Assembly (NCBI GenBank): GCA_963850205.1
Contig: CAWKKJ010000015.1
Span: 124,001-188,000, forward strand
DNA from: JACVRW01 sp963850205
Lineage (GTDB): Bacteria > Actinomycetota > Thermoleophilia > Solirubrobacterales > Thermoleophilaceae
DNA length: 64,000 nt
Direction: 5' to 3'
Position 1 is the first letter of the stretch; each line of letters opens with the position of its first letter. The notes beneath the pieces were generated by a model. It saw only the letters and a list, made by a program, of their open reading frames with translations, ran no database searches and had not been told where the DNA came from. Below, in pieces: positions 8,507 through 16,701 of this stretch. A program made the position numbers and the translations under genes.

Positions 8507-8544
8507 CTGGTTCGTTGTGGCCCATATGGCGACTAAGGAACCAG
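8507..8544. terminator. Palindrome with CATATGG centre, probable bidirectional terminator (type C)
   Basis: CTGGTTC (8507-8513) and GAACCAG (8538-8544) enclose a 24-base interior with GGCCCATATGGCGAC at its core. It lies between the small ORF and the convergent TetR gene and shares the TTC...ATATGG...GGAA layout with the palindromes at 1243, 17508 and 61131. There is no T-tract. Confidence 0.5.
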
Positions 8545-8591
8545 CGAGGTCGATCTCGTCCCGTCGGTGGGTTCCAATCCTCTCGGGCGCT

Positions 8592-9221
8592 TCAGGCTCC
8601 CGGCGCGCCCCGAAGCCCCAACACGCCCGCGGCCGCGCGGGCGGCCAGCAGCTCGTCGTGCGGTGCCTGTCCGGCGAGCGCGATCACCGAACCCTCGAGC
8701 GCCCCGACGAAGGCCAGCGCCACCGCTGGGGCGGGCGGGCCGGCCGGGATCGAGCCCTCACTGCGGCCCGCGGCGATCAGCCTGGCGCAGCGCCTGACCA
8801 GGCTCTCCGATATGCGTGCCACCTCGCGCCCCACCGGATGGTCCCGATCGCTGAACTCGAGTCTCAGGGCCATCGCGACCCGGGCCACGTCGCGCCGGCA
8901 GTAGACGGCGTGGCCGCGCGCCAGCGTGAGCAGCGCAGCCACCGGATCGTCCCGGGCCGCGGCCGGCCCACCCACCTCGCTTCGCCAGGTCTCGTCGACC
9001 CACTCGATCACCGCCAGCGCCAGGTCCTCCTTGTCCTCGAACTGGTGGTACAGGGCGCCGCGTGTGTAGCCCGCATCGCGGGCCACCTGTTCGAGCACCA
9101 GGTTGCCGTAGCCGTGGCGCGAGAGGCCTTTGGCGGCCGACTCGAGCAGGGCACTGCGCGTGCGGGCGCTGCGCTCGGCCTGGGTGCGCCCCCGCGGGCG
9201 CTCTCCGATAGATACATTCAC
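8592..9221 (-). CDS. TetR-family transcriptional regulator
   Basis: A 209-residue regulator with the N-terminal TetR helix-turn-helix: ALLESAAKGLSRHGYGNL, then VARDAGYTRGALYHQFEDKE at about residues 45-64. The C-terminal ligand domain is unspecific. The GTG at 9221 lies inside an inverted repeat of the type TetR proteins bind, so autoregulation is likely. The divergent DUF2867 gene 49 bases away is the probable second target. The gene ends against the palindrome at 8507-8544. Confidence 0.9.
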   Translation of the reverse strand: MNVSIGERPRGRTQAERSARTRSALLESAAKGLSRHGYGNLVLEQVARDAGYTRGALYHQFEDKEDLALAVIEWVDETWRSEVGGPAAARDDPVAALLTLARGHAVYCRRDVARVAMALRLEFSDRDHPVGREVARISESLVRRCARLIAAGRSEGSIPAGPPAPAVALAFVGALEGSVIALAGQAPHDELLAARAAAGVLGLRGAPGA

Positions 9222-9232
9222 GTATGTATGTA
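9213..9232. promoter_or_regulatory. Probable TetR operator
   Basis: TACAT (9213-9217) and ATGTA (9224-9228) form an inverted repeat around six bases, and ATGTA repeats again at 9228-9232. The site covers the TetR start codon and sits 39 bases before the DUF2867 start, where binding could block both promoters. Assignment is by pattern and position only. Confidence 0.55.
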
Positions 9233-9270
9233 GACTACCTGCCATAGCGAACGGATGGAGGTCCCACGAC

Positions 9271-9873
9271 ATGCGGCTCCCCAACAGCGCCCACATCTCC
9301 CGGCCTTGGCGGATCCACGAGCTCACCCGAGACTTCCGGCTCGAGGACGTATGGGCCCTGCCGACCCCGGGCGGCCCGGACGACTTCCCGCGGCTGGTCC
9401 ACATGATGGCCTCGGGTGACCCGGGGGAGGACTCCTCGCGGCTCGCCGGCGCCGTCTGGGCGCTGCGGTGGAAGATGGGTGAGCTGCTCGGCTGGGACGC
9501 CCCCGACACCGGCTTGGGCTCCCGGGTGCGGCCGCTCCGCGACCGCCTGCCCGAGGACCTGCGCGACGCTCCCTCCGGCCCGGACTTCCCCGCGCTGCCC
9601 TTCACCCCGCTCTACCTGCTCGACGACGAGTTCGCCGCGGAGATCGCCAACCAGACCATGCACGGGGTCCTTCACCTCGGCTGGGTCCCGGACGGGACGG
9701 GCGGCTACCGCGGCCAGATGGCGGTCATCGTAAGACCGAACGGACTTCTGGGCAACGTCTACATGGCCGCGATCGCGCCCTTCCGGCACCTGTTTGTGTA
9801 CCCGCTGATGCTGCGCCAGATCGGGCGGGACTGGCGGGCCGGGACCGGCGAGCCGGCTCCAGTGGCTGCCTAG
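9271..9873 (+). CDS. DUF2867-family protein
   Basis: A 200-residue protein that looks like a full-length DUF2867 domain: PDDFPRLVHMM near residue 30, then ALRWKMGELLGWD, PFTPLYLLDDEFAAEIANQT, and the end YMAAIAPFRHLFVYPLMLRQ. The biochemical role of the family is not established. The ATG has a GGAGG about 9 bases upstream. It is divergent from the TetR gene and shares its operator-like repeat, suggesting an inducible gene. Its stop overlaps the stop of the converging kinase gene by four bases (CTAG). Confidence 0.75.
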   Translation: MRLPNSAHISRPWRIHELTRDFRLEDVWALPTPGGPDDFPRLVHMMASGDPGEDSSRLAGAVWALRWKMGELLGWDAPDTGLGSRVRPLRDRLPEDLRDAPSGPDFPALPFTPLYLLDDEFAAEIANQTMHGVLHLGWVPDGTGGYRGQMAVIVRPNGLLGNVYMAAIAPFRHLFVYPLMLRQIGRDWRAGTGEPAPVAA

Positions 9874-10832
9874 CTGCGCACCGCCATGAAGCTCTCGAGC
9901 TCGTCCCGCGTGGGCAGGCCCTGCATCGCGCCGAACTGCGAGCAGGCCAGCGCTCCGGCAGCGGTGCCCCGGCGCACCGCCTCGCTCACTGTGTCCTCGT
10001 CCCCGAGCCAGCCCGGGTTCTCGGATAGGTGGGACAGCGTGCCCGCGAGGAAGGCGTCGCCGGCGCCCGTGGCGTCGACCACCTCGTCGAGCGGGAACGG
10101 CGGCGCCTCGCCCCTGAAGTCCCCGGTGGCATAGAAGGCCCCGTCGCCGCCCATGCTCACGAGGACCATCGAGACGCCGCGCTCCAGCAGCCGATCGGCG
10201 GCCTCTCCCGGGTCGGCGACCCCGACCACCGGGTCCAGCTCGTCCTCGGACAGCTTCAGCACGGTCGAGAGGTCGATCAGCGGCTCCACCGCCTGGCGGA
10301 AGACGTCCAGGCTGTCCCAGAGGTTGGCGCGCAGGTTGACGTCGAAGGCCACCGCGACGTCCAGCTCGTTGGCCAGCTCGGCGAAGCGGCGTGTGGCCGA
10401 GCGCACCGGGTCCTTGATGAGCGGGATGCTCCCGAAGTTCGCGAACGACGCGCCCTCGAGGCTCTCCTTCTTGATGTCCTCGGGCGAGAGCAGCTCGTCG
10501 GCGGCCGGCACCGAGCGGTAGAAGGTGAACTCCCGGTCGCCGTCCTCGAATATCTCGACGAACGCAAGCGTGGTGCGGGTGGGCGGCTCCTCGCGCAGGA
10601 TCGCGGACGTGTCGACGCCCGAGGCGTCCAGGGCCTCGAGGATGAAGTCCCCGAAGAGGTCGTCGCCCAGCCTCCCGATGAACCCGGCCTCGACGCCGAG
10701 ACGCGCGGCGGCGACGGCCACGTTGGCGGGCGCTCCGCCCGGACGGGCGGTGAAGGGGCGCTCAACCGGCGAGGGCGCGTCCTCCTTATAGACGTCGGCG
10801 ACGACCTCGCCCAGCGTCACGATCTTCCCCAC
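9870..10832 (-). CDS. PfkB-family carbohydrate kinase (fructokinase-like)
   Basis: A 320-residue ribokinase-fold sugar kinase. The start is GTG 10832, with AGGAGGAGGAT just upstream. PfkB signature 1 is PGGAPANVAVAAARLG near residue 32. The second signature with the anion hole and catalytic aspartate is VDATGAGDAFLAGTL near 255. The order and length fit fructokinases, but substrate cannot be read with confidence; fructose is the best guess given the neighbouring FucP-like permease and the sugar-binding protein. It is divergent from the monooxygenase-like gene with 64 bases between. Confidence 0.88.
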   Translation of the reverse strand: MGKIVTLGEVVADVYKEDAPSPVERPFTARPGGAPANVAVAAARLGVEAGFIGRLGDDLFGDFILEALDASGVDTSAILREEPPTRTTLAFVEIFEDGDREFTFYRSVPAADELLSPEDIKKESLEGASFANFGSIPLIKDPVRSATRRFAELANELDVAVAFDVNLRANLWDSLDVFRQAVEPLIDLSTVLKLSEDELDPVVGVADPGEAADRLLERGVSMVLVSMGGDGAFYATGDFRGEAPPFPLDEVVDATGAGDAFLAGTLSHLSENPGWLGDEDTVSEAVRRGTAAGALACSQFGAMQGLPTRDELESFMAVRS

Positions 10833-10896
10833 GCGATCCTCCTCCTCCTGGCTGGCGTGAACATACCCGGATAGGACCCCGGGTAACAATGGGCAC

Positions 10897-11199
10897 ATGA
10901 GCGATGAAGGCCGTGCCCTCTTCCTGGTCGTAACGATCAAGCCCCGGCCCGAACGGGCCCAGGAGGCCGAGGCTCAGCTGCAATCCATGCGCCGCAACAG
11001 CCTCGAGGAGCCCGGGTGCGTGTTCATGCACCTCGTCCAGCCCCAGGACGACCCCGATAACTGGGTGATGCTCGAGATGTTCCGCTCGCGGGCGGCCTGG
11101 GACGAGCACATGGAGCAGCCCTACAACACGGAGGGCAACAAGATTCTGGAGGACCTGCTTCGCGAGCCCTCGGACCTCCGCCTGATGGACGAGAAGTAG
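10897..11199 (+). CDS. Antibiotic biosynthesis monooxygenase (ABM/YgiN)-like protein
   Basis: A 100-residue single-domain protein of the dimeric ferredoxin-like ABM fold: FLVVTIKPRPERAQEAEAQL, then EPGCVFMHLVQPQDDPDNWV, then MLEMFRSRAAWDEHM. Such small proteins often act as quinol monooxygenases or heme/aromatic-handling enzymes. No pathway partner is visible, so the substrate is open. It precedes the FucP-like transporter by 99 bases that hold an inverted repeat, so the two may be separately regulated. Confidence 0.85.
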   Translation: MSDEGRALFLVVTIKPRPERAQEAEAQLQSMRRNSLEEPGCVFMHLVQPQDDPDNWVMLEMFRSRAAWDEHMEQPYNTEGNKILEDLLREPSDLRLMDEK

Positions 11200-11217
11200 A
11201 GGCTTCGGCCGCGGGGT

Positions 11218-11268
11218 CGTCCGCTTGTGCTTTTCGATACGTTTGCCCCGGGTAGCCCGGAGCGGACG
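11218..11268. promoter_or_regulatory. Nested inverted repeat upstream of the sugar permease
   Basis: CGTCCGCT (11218-11225) pairs perfectly with AGCGGACG (11261-11268), and a smaller CCGGG/CCCGG hairpin sits inside. It lies between the ABM gene and the permease gene. It may be a terminator for the first gene or an operator or leader for the second; the sequence alone does not decide. Confidence 0.35.
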
Positions 11269-11298
11269 GGCTAACTGAGGCGGCGAGGAGACCTAGCG

Positions 11299-12630
11299 AT
11301 GGAAGCAGCAGCGTCAGCCGTACCGGAGCCGCGGAAGGCGAAGGCCAAGCTGGTCTACCCCGGGCTGGCGATTCCCTTCATCCTGCTCATCCTCTGCTTC
11401 GCCGCCTGGGGCGCGGCGGCCAACCTGACCGACGTCCTGGTCGGGGTGTTCCGCACGATCTTCGACATGACGAACGTGCAGGCCGCGCTGGTGCAGTTCG
11501 CCTACTACGGCGCGTACTTCACGCTCGCAATCCCGGCGGCGATGATCAACCGGCGCTTCGGCTACAAGGTCGGCGTGCTCACCGGCCTCGGGCTGGCCTC
11601 GATCGGCGGCCTGCTGTTCATCCCGGCGAGCGAGATCCTGGTCTACGGCGTCTTCCTGATCGCCCTGTTCGTGCTGGCGGCGGGGCTGTCGATCCTGGAG
11701 ACGTCGGCCAACCCGTTCGTGATCGCGATGGGGCCCGAGGAGAGCGCCACCCAGCGCCTCAACCTGGCCCAGGCGTTCAACCCCGTGGGCGCGAACATCG
11801 GCGTGCTGCTGGGGGCCGTGCTGATCCTGCCGGCGATCACGTCGGAGACGGCCAAGACGATCATGACCCCGGCCGAGCTGCAGCAAAGCAAGGAGGATGA
11901 CCTGGCGCTGGTGCTCGGGCCCTATCTCGGCATCGCCGCCGTGCTGATCCTCATCTGGCTGCTGATCGCCTTCCGCAAGATGGCCACGCCGGCGGAGGCC
12001 AGCCAGGAGGAGGAGGGCGAGGCCAGGGCAGGCGCGCTGGGGCGGCTGTGGGCCAACAAGCACTACCGCTTCGGCGTGGCCGCTCAGTTCTTCAACGTGG
12101 CCGCCCAGGTCTGCGCCTGGACGTTCACGATCCTCTACGCGCAGGACGTGGTGGGCGTCCCGGCCGAGGACTCGGGCTGGTATCTCCAGGCCAGCCTGAT
12201 CCTGTTCCTGGTCGCGCGCTTCGTCATGGTGTGGCTGCTCGGCATCTTCAGGCCCACCCGGCTCCTGTTCATCATGGCCTCGCTCGGGGTCGGCCTCTGC
12301 CTGGTGGCGATGTTCTCGCTCAACATCGTCGGGCTGATCGCGGTGGTGTGCATCTCGCTGTCGCTGTCCCTGATGTTCCCCACGATCTACGGCGTGGCCC
12401 TCCAGGGGCTGGGCGAGGACACGAAGTTCGGAGCCGCCGGCCTGGTGATGGCCATCCTCGGCGGCGCAATCGCGCCGCTGGTCCAGGGCGCGGTCATGGA
12501 CCGGGCGGGCGCGGCCATCGGCTTCGTGGTGCCCGGGATCTGCCTGGCCCTCGTGGGCGCCTACGCGCTGTACGACCTGCGCCACACCAGAGGCGGCGGG
12601 GGCGAGCTCGTGTCCGAGGGAGCGCACTGA
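11299..12630 (+). CDS. FucP-like sugar:H+ symporter (MFS)
   Basis: A 443-residue membrane protein with about 12 hydrophobic segments. The first block (LILCFAAWGAAANLTDVLVG), YYGAYFTLAIPAAMINRRFG and LETSANPFVIAMGPEESA are characteristic of the fucose/galactose/glucose permease branch of the major facilitator family. A central cytoplasmic loop lies near residues 225-245. The start has GAGGAG about 9 bases upstream. The next gene, a sugar-binding lipoprotein, begins inside its stop codon (TGATG), so the pair is translationally coupled. The sugar is not readable from sequence. Confidence 0.9.
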   Translation: MEAAASAVPEPRKAKAKLVYPGLAIPFILLILCFAAWGAAANLTDVLVGVFRTIFDMTNVQAALVQFAYYGAYFTLAIPAAMINRRFGYKVGVLTGLGLASIGGLLFIPASEILVYGVFLIALFVLAAGLSILETSANPFVIAMGPEESATQRLNLAQAFNPVGANIGVLLGAVLILPAITSETAKTIMTPAELQQSKEDDLALVLGPYLGIAAVLILIWLLIAFRKMATPAEASQEEEGEARAGALGRLWANKHYRFGVAAQFFNVAAQVCAWTFTILYAQDVVGVPAEDSGWYLQASLILFLVARFVMVWLLGIFRPTRLLFIMASLGVGLCLVAMFSLNIVGLIAVVCISLSLSLMFPTIYGVALQGLGEDTKFGAAGLVMAILGGAIAPLVQGAVMDRAGAAIGFVVPGICLALVGAYALYDLRHTRGGGGELVSEGAH

Positions 12631-13634
12631 TGACCGGCCGCCACATGAGGCCGCTGCTGGCCGCCCTGGGCGGCGCCATCGCGCTCAGTCTCGGCGTCGC
12701 CGCCTGCGGCGGAGGTGAAGACGAGGTGACCGTCGGCCTGATCACCAAGCAGGAGGAGAACCCCTTCTTCGTGAAGATCAGGGAGTCCGCCGAGGACGCC
12801 GCCGGCGACGACGACGTCGACCTGTTGACCGCCACGGGCAAGAGCGACGTCGACAACGCCAGCCAGGTGGCCGCGATCGAGGACATGGTCGCGGACGGGG
12901 CGAAGGGGATCATGATCGTGCCGGCCGACTCGCGGGCGATCGTGCCCGCGATCGAGCAGGCGCGCAGCGAGGGCGTGACCGTGGTCGCCCTCGACACGCC
13001 GACCCAGCCCGCGAACGCCGTCGAGGCGCTCTACGCCACCAACAACCTGCGGGCGGGCAATCTGATCGGGCGCTACGCGAAGGCAAAGGCCGAAGCGGAC
13101 GGCGTCGAGCCGCGCATCGCGATGCTCGACCTGGCCCCGGGCATTTCCGTGGGCGCGTTGCGCCACGCCGGGTTCCTGGAGGGCTTCGGGATCAGCAACG
13201 ACTCCCCTGAGATCGCGGGCTCGGTGGACACCGAGGGCGACGAGGACAAGGCCCGAGAGGGAATGGCCCAGCTGCTCGAGGACGACCCGGGCATCAACAT
13301 CGTGTACACGATCAACGAGCCGGCGGCCTTCGGGGCCCTCGACGCGCTCGAGGACGCCGGCCGCAGCGAGGACGACGTGATCTTGGTCTCGATCGACGGC
13401 AGCTGCGATGCGATCAAGGACGGGATTCGGACAGGCGAGATCGACGCCACCTCGCAGCAGTACCCGGAGAACATGGCCACCGAGGGCTTGGAGGCCGTCT
13501 CCGAGGCGCTGCGCGGGGGTCCTGCGCCGTCGGGCTTCCGGGACACGGGCGTCGAGCTCATCACCGGCAACCCGGTGGACGGGGTGGAGTCGCGTGACGA
13601 AGCCTTCGGCGTGAGGAACTGCTGGGGCGACTGA
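12630..13634 (+). CDS. Sugar-binding lipoprotein (periplasmic-binding-protein type I)
   Basis: A 334-residue exported binding protein. The signal peptide ends in the lipobox LGVAACGGG with the cysteine near residue 28. The mature part starts EVTVGLITKQEENPFFVKI, typical of ribose/fructose/xylose binding proteins, followed by GAKGIMIVPADSRAIVPAIEQA and VVALDTPT. The DGSCDAIKDGIRTGEIDAT region forms the second lobe. The usual ABC ATPase and permease genes are absent; the coupled neighbour is an MFS permease. The binding protein may therefore work with a distant ABC system, or as a sensor. Confidence 0.9.
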   Translation: MTGRHMRPLLAALGGAIALSLGVAACGGGEDEVTVGLITKQEENPFFVKIRESAEDAAGDDDVDLLTATGKSDVDNASQVAAIEDMVADGAKGIMIVPADSRAIVPAIEQARSEGVTVVALDTPTQPANAVEALYATNNLRAGNLIGRYAKAKAEADGVEPRIAMLDLAPGISVGALRHAGFLEGFGISNDSPEIAGSVDTEGDEDKAREGMAQLLEDDPGINIVYTINEPAAFGALDALEDAGRSEDDVILVSIDGSCDAIKDGIRTGEIDATSQQYPENMATEGLEAVSEALRGGPAPSGFRDTGVELITGNPVDGVESRDEAFGVRNCWGD

Positions 13635-14288
13635 TTACCGCGCCGACGAGCATCGCCGAGCTGCCGAACGCGCTCGCGAAGGAGGACGCGCTTCGCGAGC
13701 GGATGGGCGGCTCCAAGCCGGCCGTCTTCCTCGACTACGACGGGACCCTGACGCCGATCGTCGACCGTCCCGAGGATGCCCTGATCTCGGCGAGCATGAG
13801 GAACGCCGTGCGCGACCTGGCCGGGCGCTGCACCGTCTGCGTCGTGAGCGGACGTGACCGTCCCGTGGTGCAGCAGCTCATGGGCGTCGACGACCTGGTG
13901 GTGGCGGGCAGCCGGCTGGTGGGCGACGAGGAGCGGGGCACCGTCGAAGCGGTCGTCGAGCGGCTGCTGGCCGACCACCCCGACGAGCTGAAGGTCACAC
14001 CCAGGGAAGATGGTCTTCGAGGTGCAGCCCAAGCTCGACTGGGACAAGGGCAAGGCCGTGCTTTACCTCCTGGAAGCACTCGAGCTCGACGGGGATGACA
14101 TCGTGCCGTTCTATGTCGGGGACGACATCACCGACGAGGATGCCTTCCGGGCGCTGGCCGGGAGGGGGATCGGCGTCTTCGTCGGCCGCGCCGACGACCC
14201 GGAGACCGGCGGCCGGACGACCGCCGCCGAGTTCGTACTCGACTCGACCGAGGAGGTAGAGCAATTTCTGCACAGGCTCGCCCGTTGA
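13631..14288 (+). pseudogene. otsB: Broken trehalose-6-phosphate phosphatase gene
   Basis: The N-terminal part has the HAD nucleophile motif VFLDYDGTLTPIVDRPEDA and VVSGRDRPVVQQLMGVDDL. Compared with ordinary OtsB, about 50-55 residues are missing in frame just after VVAGS (near 13910), including the SHG(F/Y)-type cap region. Then an extra A at 14003 shifts the frame after DELKVTP. The rest continues in another frame from 14004 as GKMVFEVQPKLDWDKGK, YVGDDITDEDAF and EQFLHRLAR. The ATG at 13703 is the first standard start; the family N-terminus probably begins near 13631. With both lesions no active phosphatase is expected. The end overlaps the GH65 gene start by four bases. Confidence 0.85.
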
Positions 14289-16687
14289 ACGCCACGGAGT
14301 TCACCCTCGCCTACGACAGCTTCGAGCCTGAGGAGGAGGGGCTGCGCGAGGCGCTCACCTCCACGGGCAACGGCTACTTCTGCACGCGCGGAGCCGCCGA
14401 GTGGGAGGACGCCGACGACGTCCACTACCCCGGCACCTACGCGCACGGCGGCTACAACCGCGAGACCACCCTCATGGGCGGCCGCCCGGTCCTCAACGAG
14501 GACCTGGTGAACCTGCCCAACTGGCTCGTGCTGAAGCTGCGGATCGAGGGCGAGGAGCCGATCGGCCTCGACAACGTCGAGCTGCTCTCCTATCGCCACG
14601 AGCTCGACGTCCGCAACGCGACGGTCATGCGCACCCTGCGCTTCAAGGATCGCGCCGGCCGGGAGACCACCCTCCGCAGCAGACGCTTCGTGAGCATGGC
14701 CCGGATGCACCAGGCCTGCATCGAGTGGACCATCACGCCCGAGAACTGGTCGGGCTGCGTCGAGGTGGTGACCGCCATCGACGGCCGGGTCAACAACGGC
14801 GGCGTCGCCCGCTACCAGCAGCTCGAGGGCCACCACCTGGACCCGGTCTCCCCGAGGACCTTCGGCCCCGAGATCATCGCGCTGAAGACCCGGACCCGGC
14901 AGTCGAACATCTACATCGCCGAGGCGGCCCGCACCCTGGTGTTCCAGGACGGCAAGAAGGTCGACGTGGCCCGCGAGCTCTACCAGACGGGCGACTACAT
15001 CCAGCAGGTGCTGGCGTTCGACGTGACCGAAGGCGGGGACACCCGCGTGGAGAAGATGGTCGCCTTCTACACCTCGCTGGACCGCGCGATCAGCGAGCCG
15101 CTGGGCAGCGCCGGCAGGAGCGTCCAGCGCTATCCCTCGTTCGACAAGGCCTTCGAGGGCCATGCCATGGCCTGGGACGAGGTGTGGCGCACCTGCGACC
15201 TGAGCCTGCCGGGTGAGGATCGGGTCCAGCTCCTGCTGCGCTTCCACATCTCGCACGTGCTCCAGGTGTGCTCGCGGCACACGGTCCATCACGACGCCGG
15301 CGTCCCGGCGCGGGGGCTGAACGGCGAGGCCTACCGCGGCCACGTCTTCTGGGACGAGCTCTACGTGTACCCCTTCCTCAACTTCCGCCTCCCCGAGATC
15401 ACCCGCGAGCTCCTGATGTACCGCTACCGGCGCCTGGGCGAGGCGCGGGGCGCGGCCGTCGAGGCCGGCTACCGCGGCGCCATGTTCCCGTGGCAGAGCG
15501 GGAGCGACGGCAAGGAGGAGACCCAGGTCGTCCATCTCAACCCCCTCTCGGGGCAGTGGGAGCCCGACCTGAGCCACAACCAGCGGCACGTGAGCGCCGC
15601 GATCTTCTACAACGTCTGGCACTACTACCAGGCGACCGGCGACGTCGAGTTCATGCAGGACTACGGGGCCGAGATGATGCTGGAGATCGCGCGCTTCTGG
15701 TCCTCGATCGCCCATCACAACCCCGAGCGGGACCGCTACGAGATCCACGGGGTGATGGGACCCGACGAGTTCCACGAGAAGTACCCCGATTCGGCCGAGG
15801 GCGGCCTCAAGAACAACGCCTACACCAACGTGCTGGTGGCCTGGATCGCAGCCACCGCCCTGAAGGTGATCAGGCTGCTGTCGGAGCCCCGCCGCGAGGC
15901 GCTCGCGGTCAAGCTCGGCCGCCTGGACGACGAGGTCGACCGCTGGGAGGACATGAGCCGCAAGATGTTCGTCCCCTTCCACGGCGACGGCATCATCAGC
16001 CAGTTCGAGGGCTACGAGGAGCTCGAGGAACTGGACTGGGACGCCTACCGGGAGAAGTACGACAACGTGCAGCGGCTGGACCGGATCCTGCGGGCCGAGG
16101 GCGACGACCCCGACCGTTATCAGCTGGCCAAGCAGGCCGACACCGTGATGCTGTTCTTCCTGTTCACCCAGGACGAGCTGCGAGGGCTCCTCGAGCGGCT
16201 GGGATACGAGTACTCGCCCGAGACGGCGCGCCGGAACATCGAGTACTACGACGCCCGCACCTCCCATGGGTCCACGCTGAGCCTCATCGCGCACGCCGCG
16301 GTGATGGCCGACATCGACCCGGAGGGCTCCTGGGAGCGCTTCATGGTGGCGCTGGAGAGCGATGTGGGCGACGTCCAGGGCGGCACCACCAAGGAGGGAA
16401 TCCACATGGGGGTGATGTCCGGCACTCTCGACCTCGTCCAGCGCGCCTACCTGGGCACCGAGATTCGGGACGAGACCCTCTACTTCAATCCGAAGGAGAC
16501 CGAGCGGCTCGACGGGATGTCGCTGTCGATGCAGTTCCGCGGGGTTCCGCTCCAGCTGTCGCTCAAGGACGGCGAGCTCAGGGTCGCCGCCGAGCATGAC
16601 GGCGTCAGCCGCCCGGTCAACGTCGGCCTGGGAGACGAGGTGCGCGAGCTGCGCGCCGGCGACAGCGCGACATTCACCCTCGACTAG
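14285..16687 (+). CDS. GH65 disaccharide phosphorylase (trehalose/kojibiose/maltose type)
   Basis: An 800-residue glycoside hydrolase family 65 protein: N-terminal beta-sandwich, helical linker, an (alpha/alpha)6 barrel and a C-terminal beta domain. The general acid is the Glu of HGVMGPDEFHEK (about residue 495), and the phosphate-binding loop is TSHGSTLS near 660. GH65 phosphorylases split an alpha-glucosyl disaccharide with phosphate into beta-glucose 1-phosphate and a sugar. The next gene encodes a beta-phosphoglucomutase-like protein that would turn the product into glucose 6-phosphate. An upstream otsB relic suggests trehalose as substrate, but kojibiose or maltose cannot be excluded. 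It starts with TTG inside the preceding stop. Confidence 0.9.
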   Translation: MNATEFTLAYDSFEPEEEGLREALTSTGNGYFCTRGAAEWEDADDVHYPGTYAHGGYNRETTLMGGRPVLNEDLVNLPNWLVLKLRIEGEEPIGLDNVELLSYRHELDVRNATVMRTLRFKDRAGRETTLRSRRFVSMARMHQACIEWTITPENWSGCVEVVTAIDGRVNNGGVARYQQLEGHHLDPVSPRTFGPEIIALKTRTRQSNIYIAEAARTLVFQDGKKVDVARELYQTGDYIQQVLAFDVTEGGDTRVEKMVAFYTSLDRAISEPLGSAGRSVQRYPSFDKAFEGHAMAWDEVWRTCDLSLPGEDRVQLLLRFHISHVLQVCSRHTVHHDAGVPARGLNGEAYRGHVFWDELYVYPFLNFRLPEITRELLMYRYRRLGEARGAAVEAGYRGAMFPWQSGSDGKEETQVVHLNPLSGQWEPDLSHNQRHVSAAIFYNVWHYYQATGDVEFMQDYGAEMMLEIARFWSSIAHHNPERDRYEIHGVMGPDEFHEKYPDSAEGGLKNNAYTNVLVAWIAATALKVIRLLSEPRREALAVKLGRLDDEVDRWEDMSRKMFVPFHGDGIISQFEGYEELEELDWDAYREKYDNVQRLDRILRAEGDDPDRYQLAKQADTVMLFFLFTQDELRGLLERLGYEYSPETARRNIEYYDARTSHGSTLSLIAHAAVMADIDPEGSWERFMVALESDVGDVQGGTTKEGIHMGVMSGTLDLVQRAYLGTEIRDETLYFNPKETERLDGMSLSMQFRGVPLQLSLKDGELRVAAEHDGVSRPVNVGLGDEVRELRAGDSATFTLD

Positions 16688-16701
16688 GAACCGGAGAAGC
16701 A

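Noticed and set aside
13900..13920. GCTGGTGG (E. coli Chi sequence) at both internal-deletion junctions (near 13910 and, on the minus strand, near 54538)
   Set aside because: The octamer is common in this DNA because CTG-GTG codon pairs are frequent, and actinobacterial Chi differs; no evidence of a causal link.
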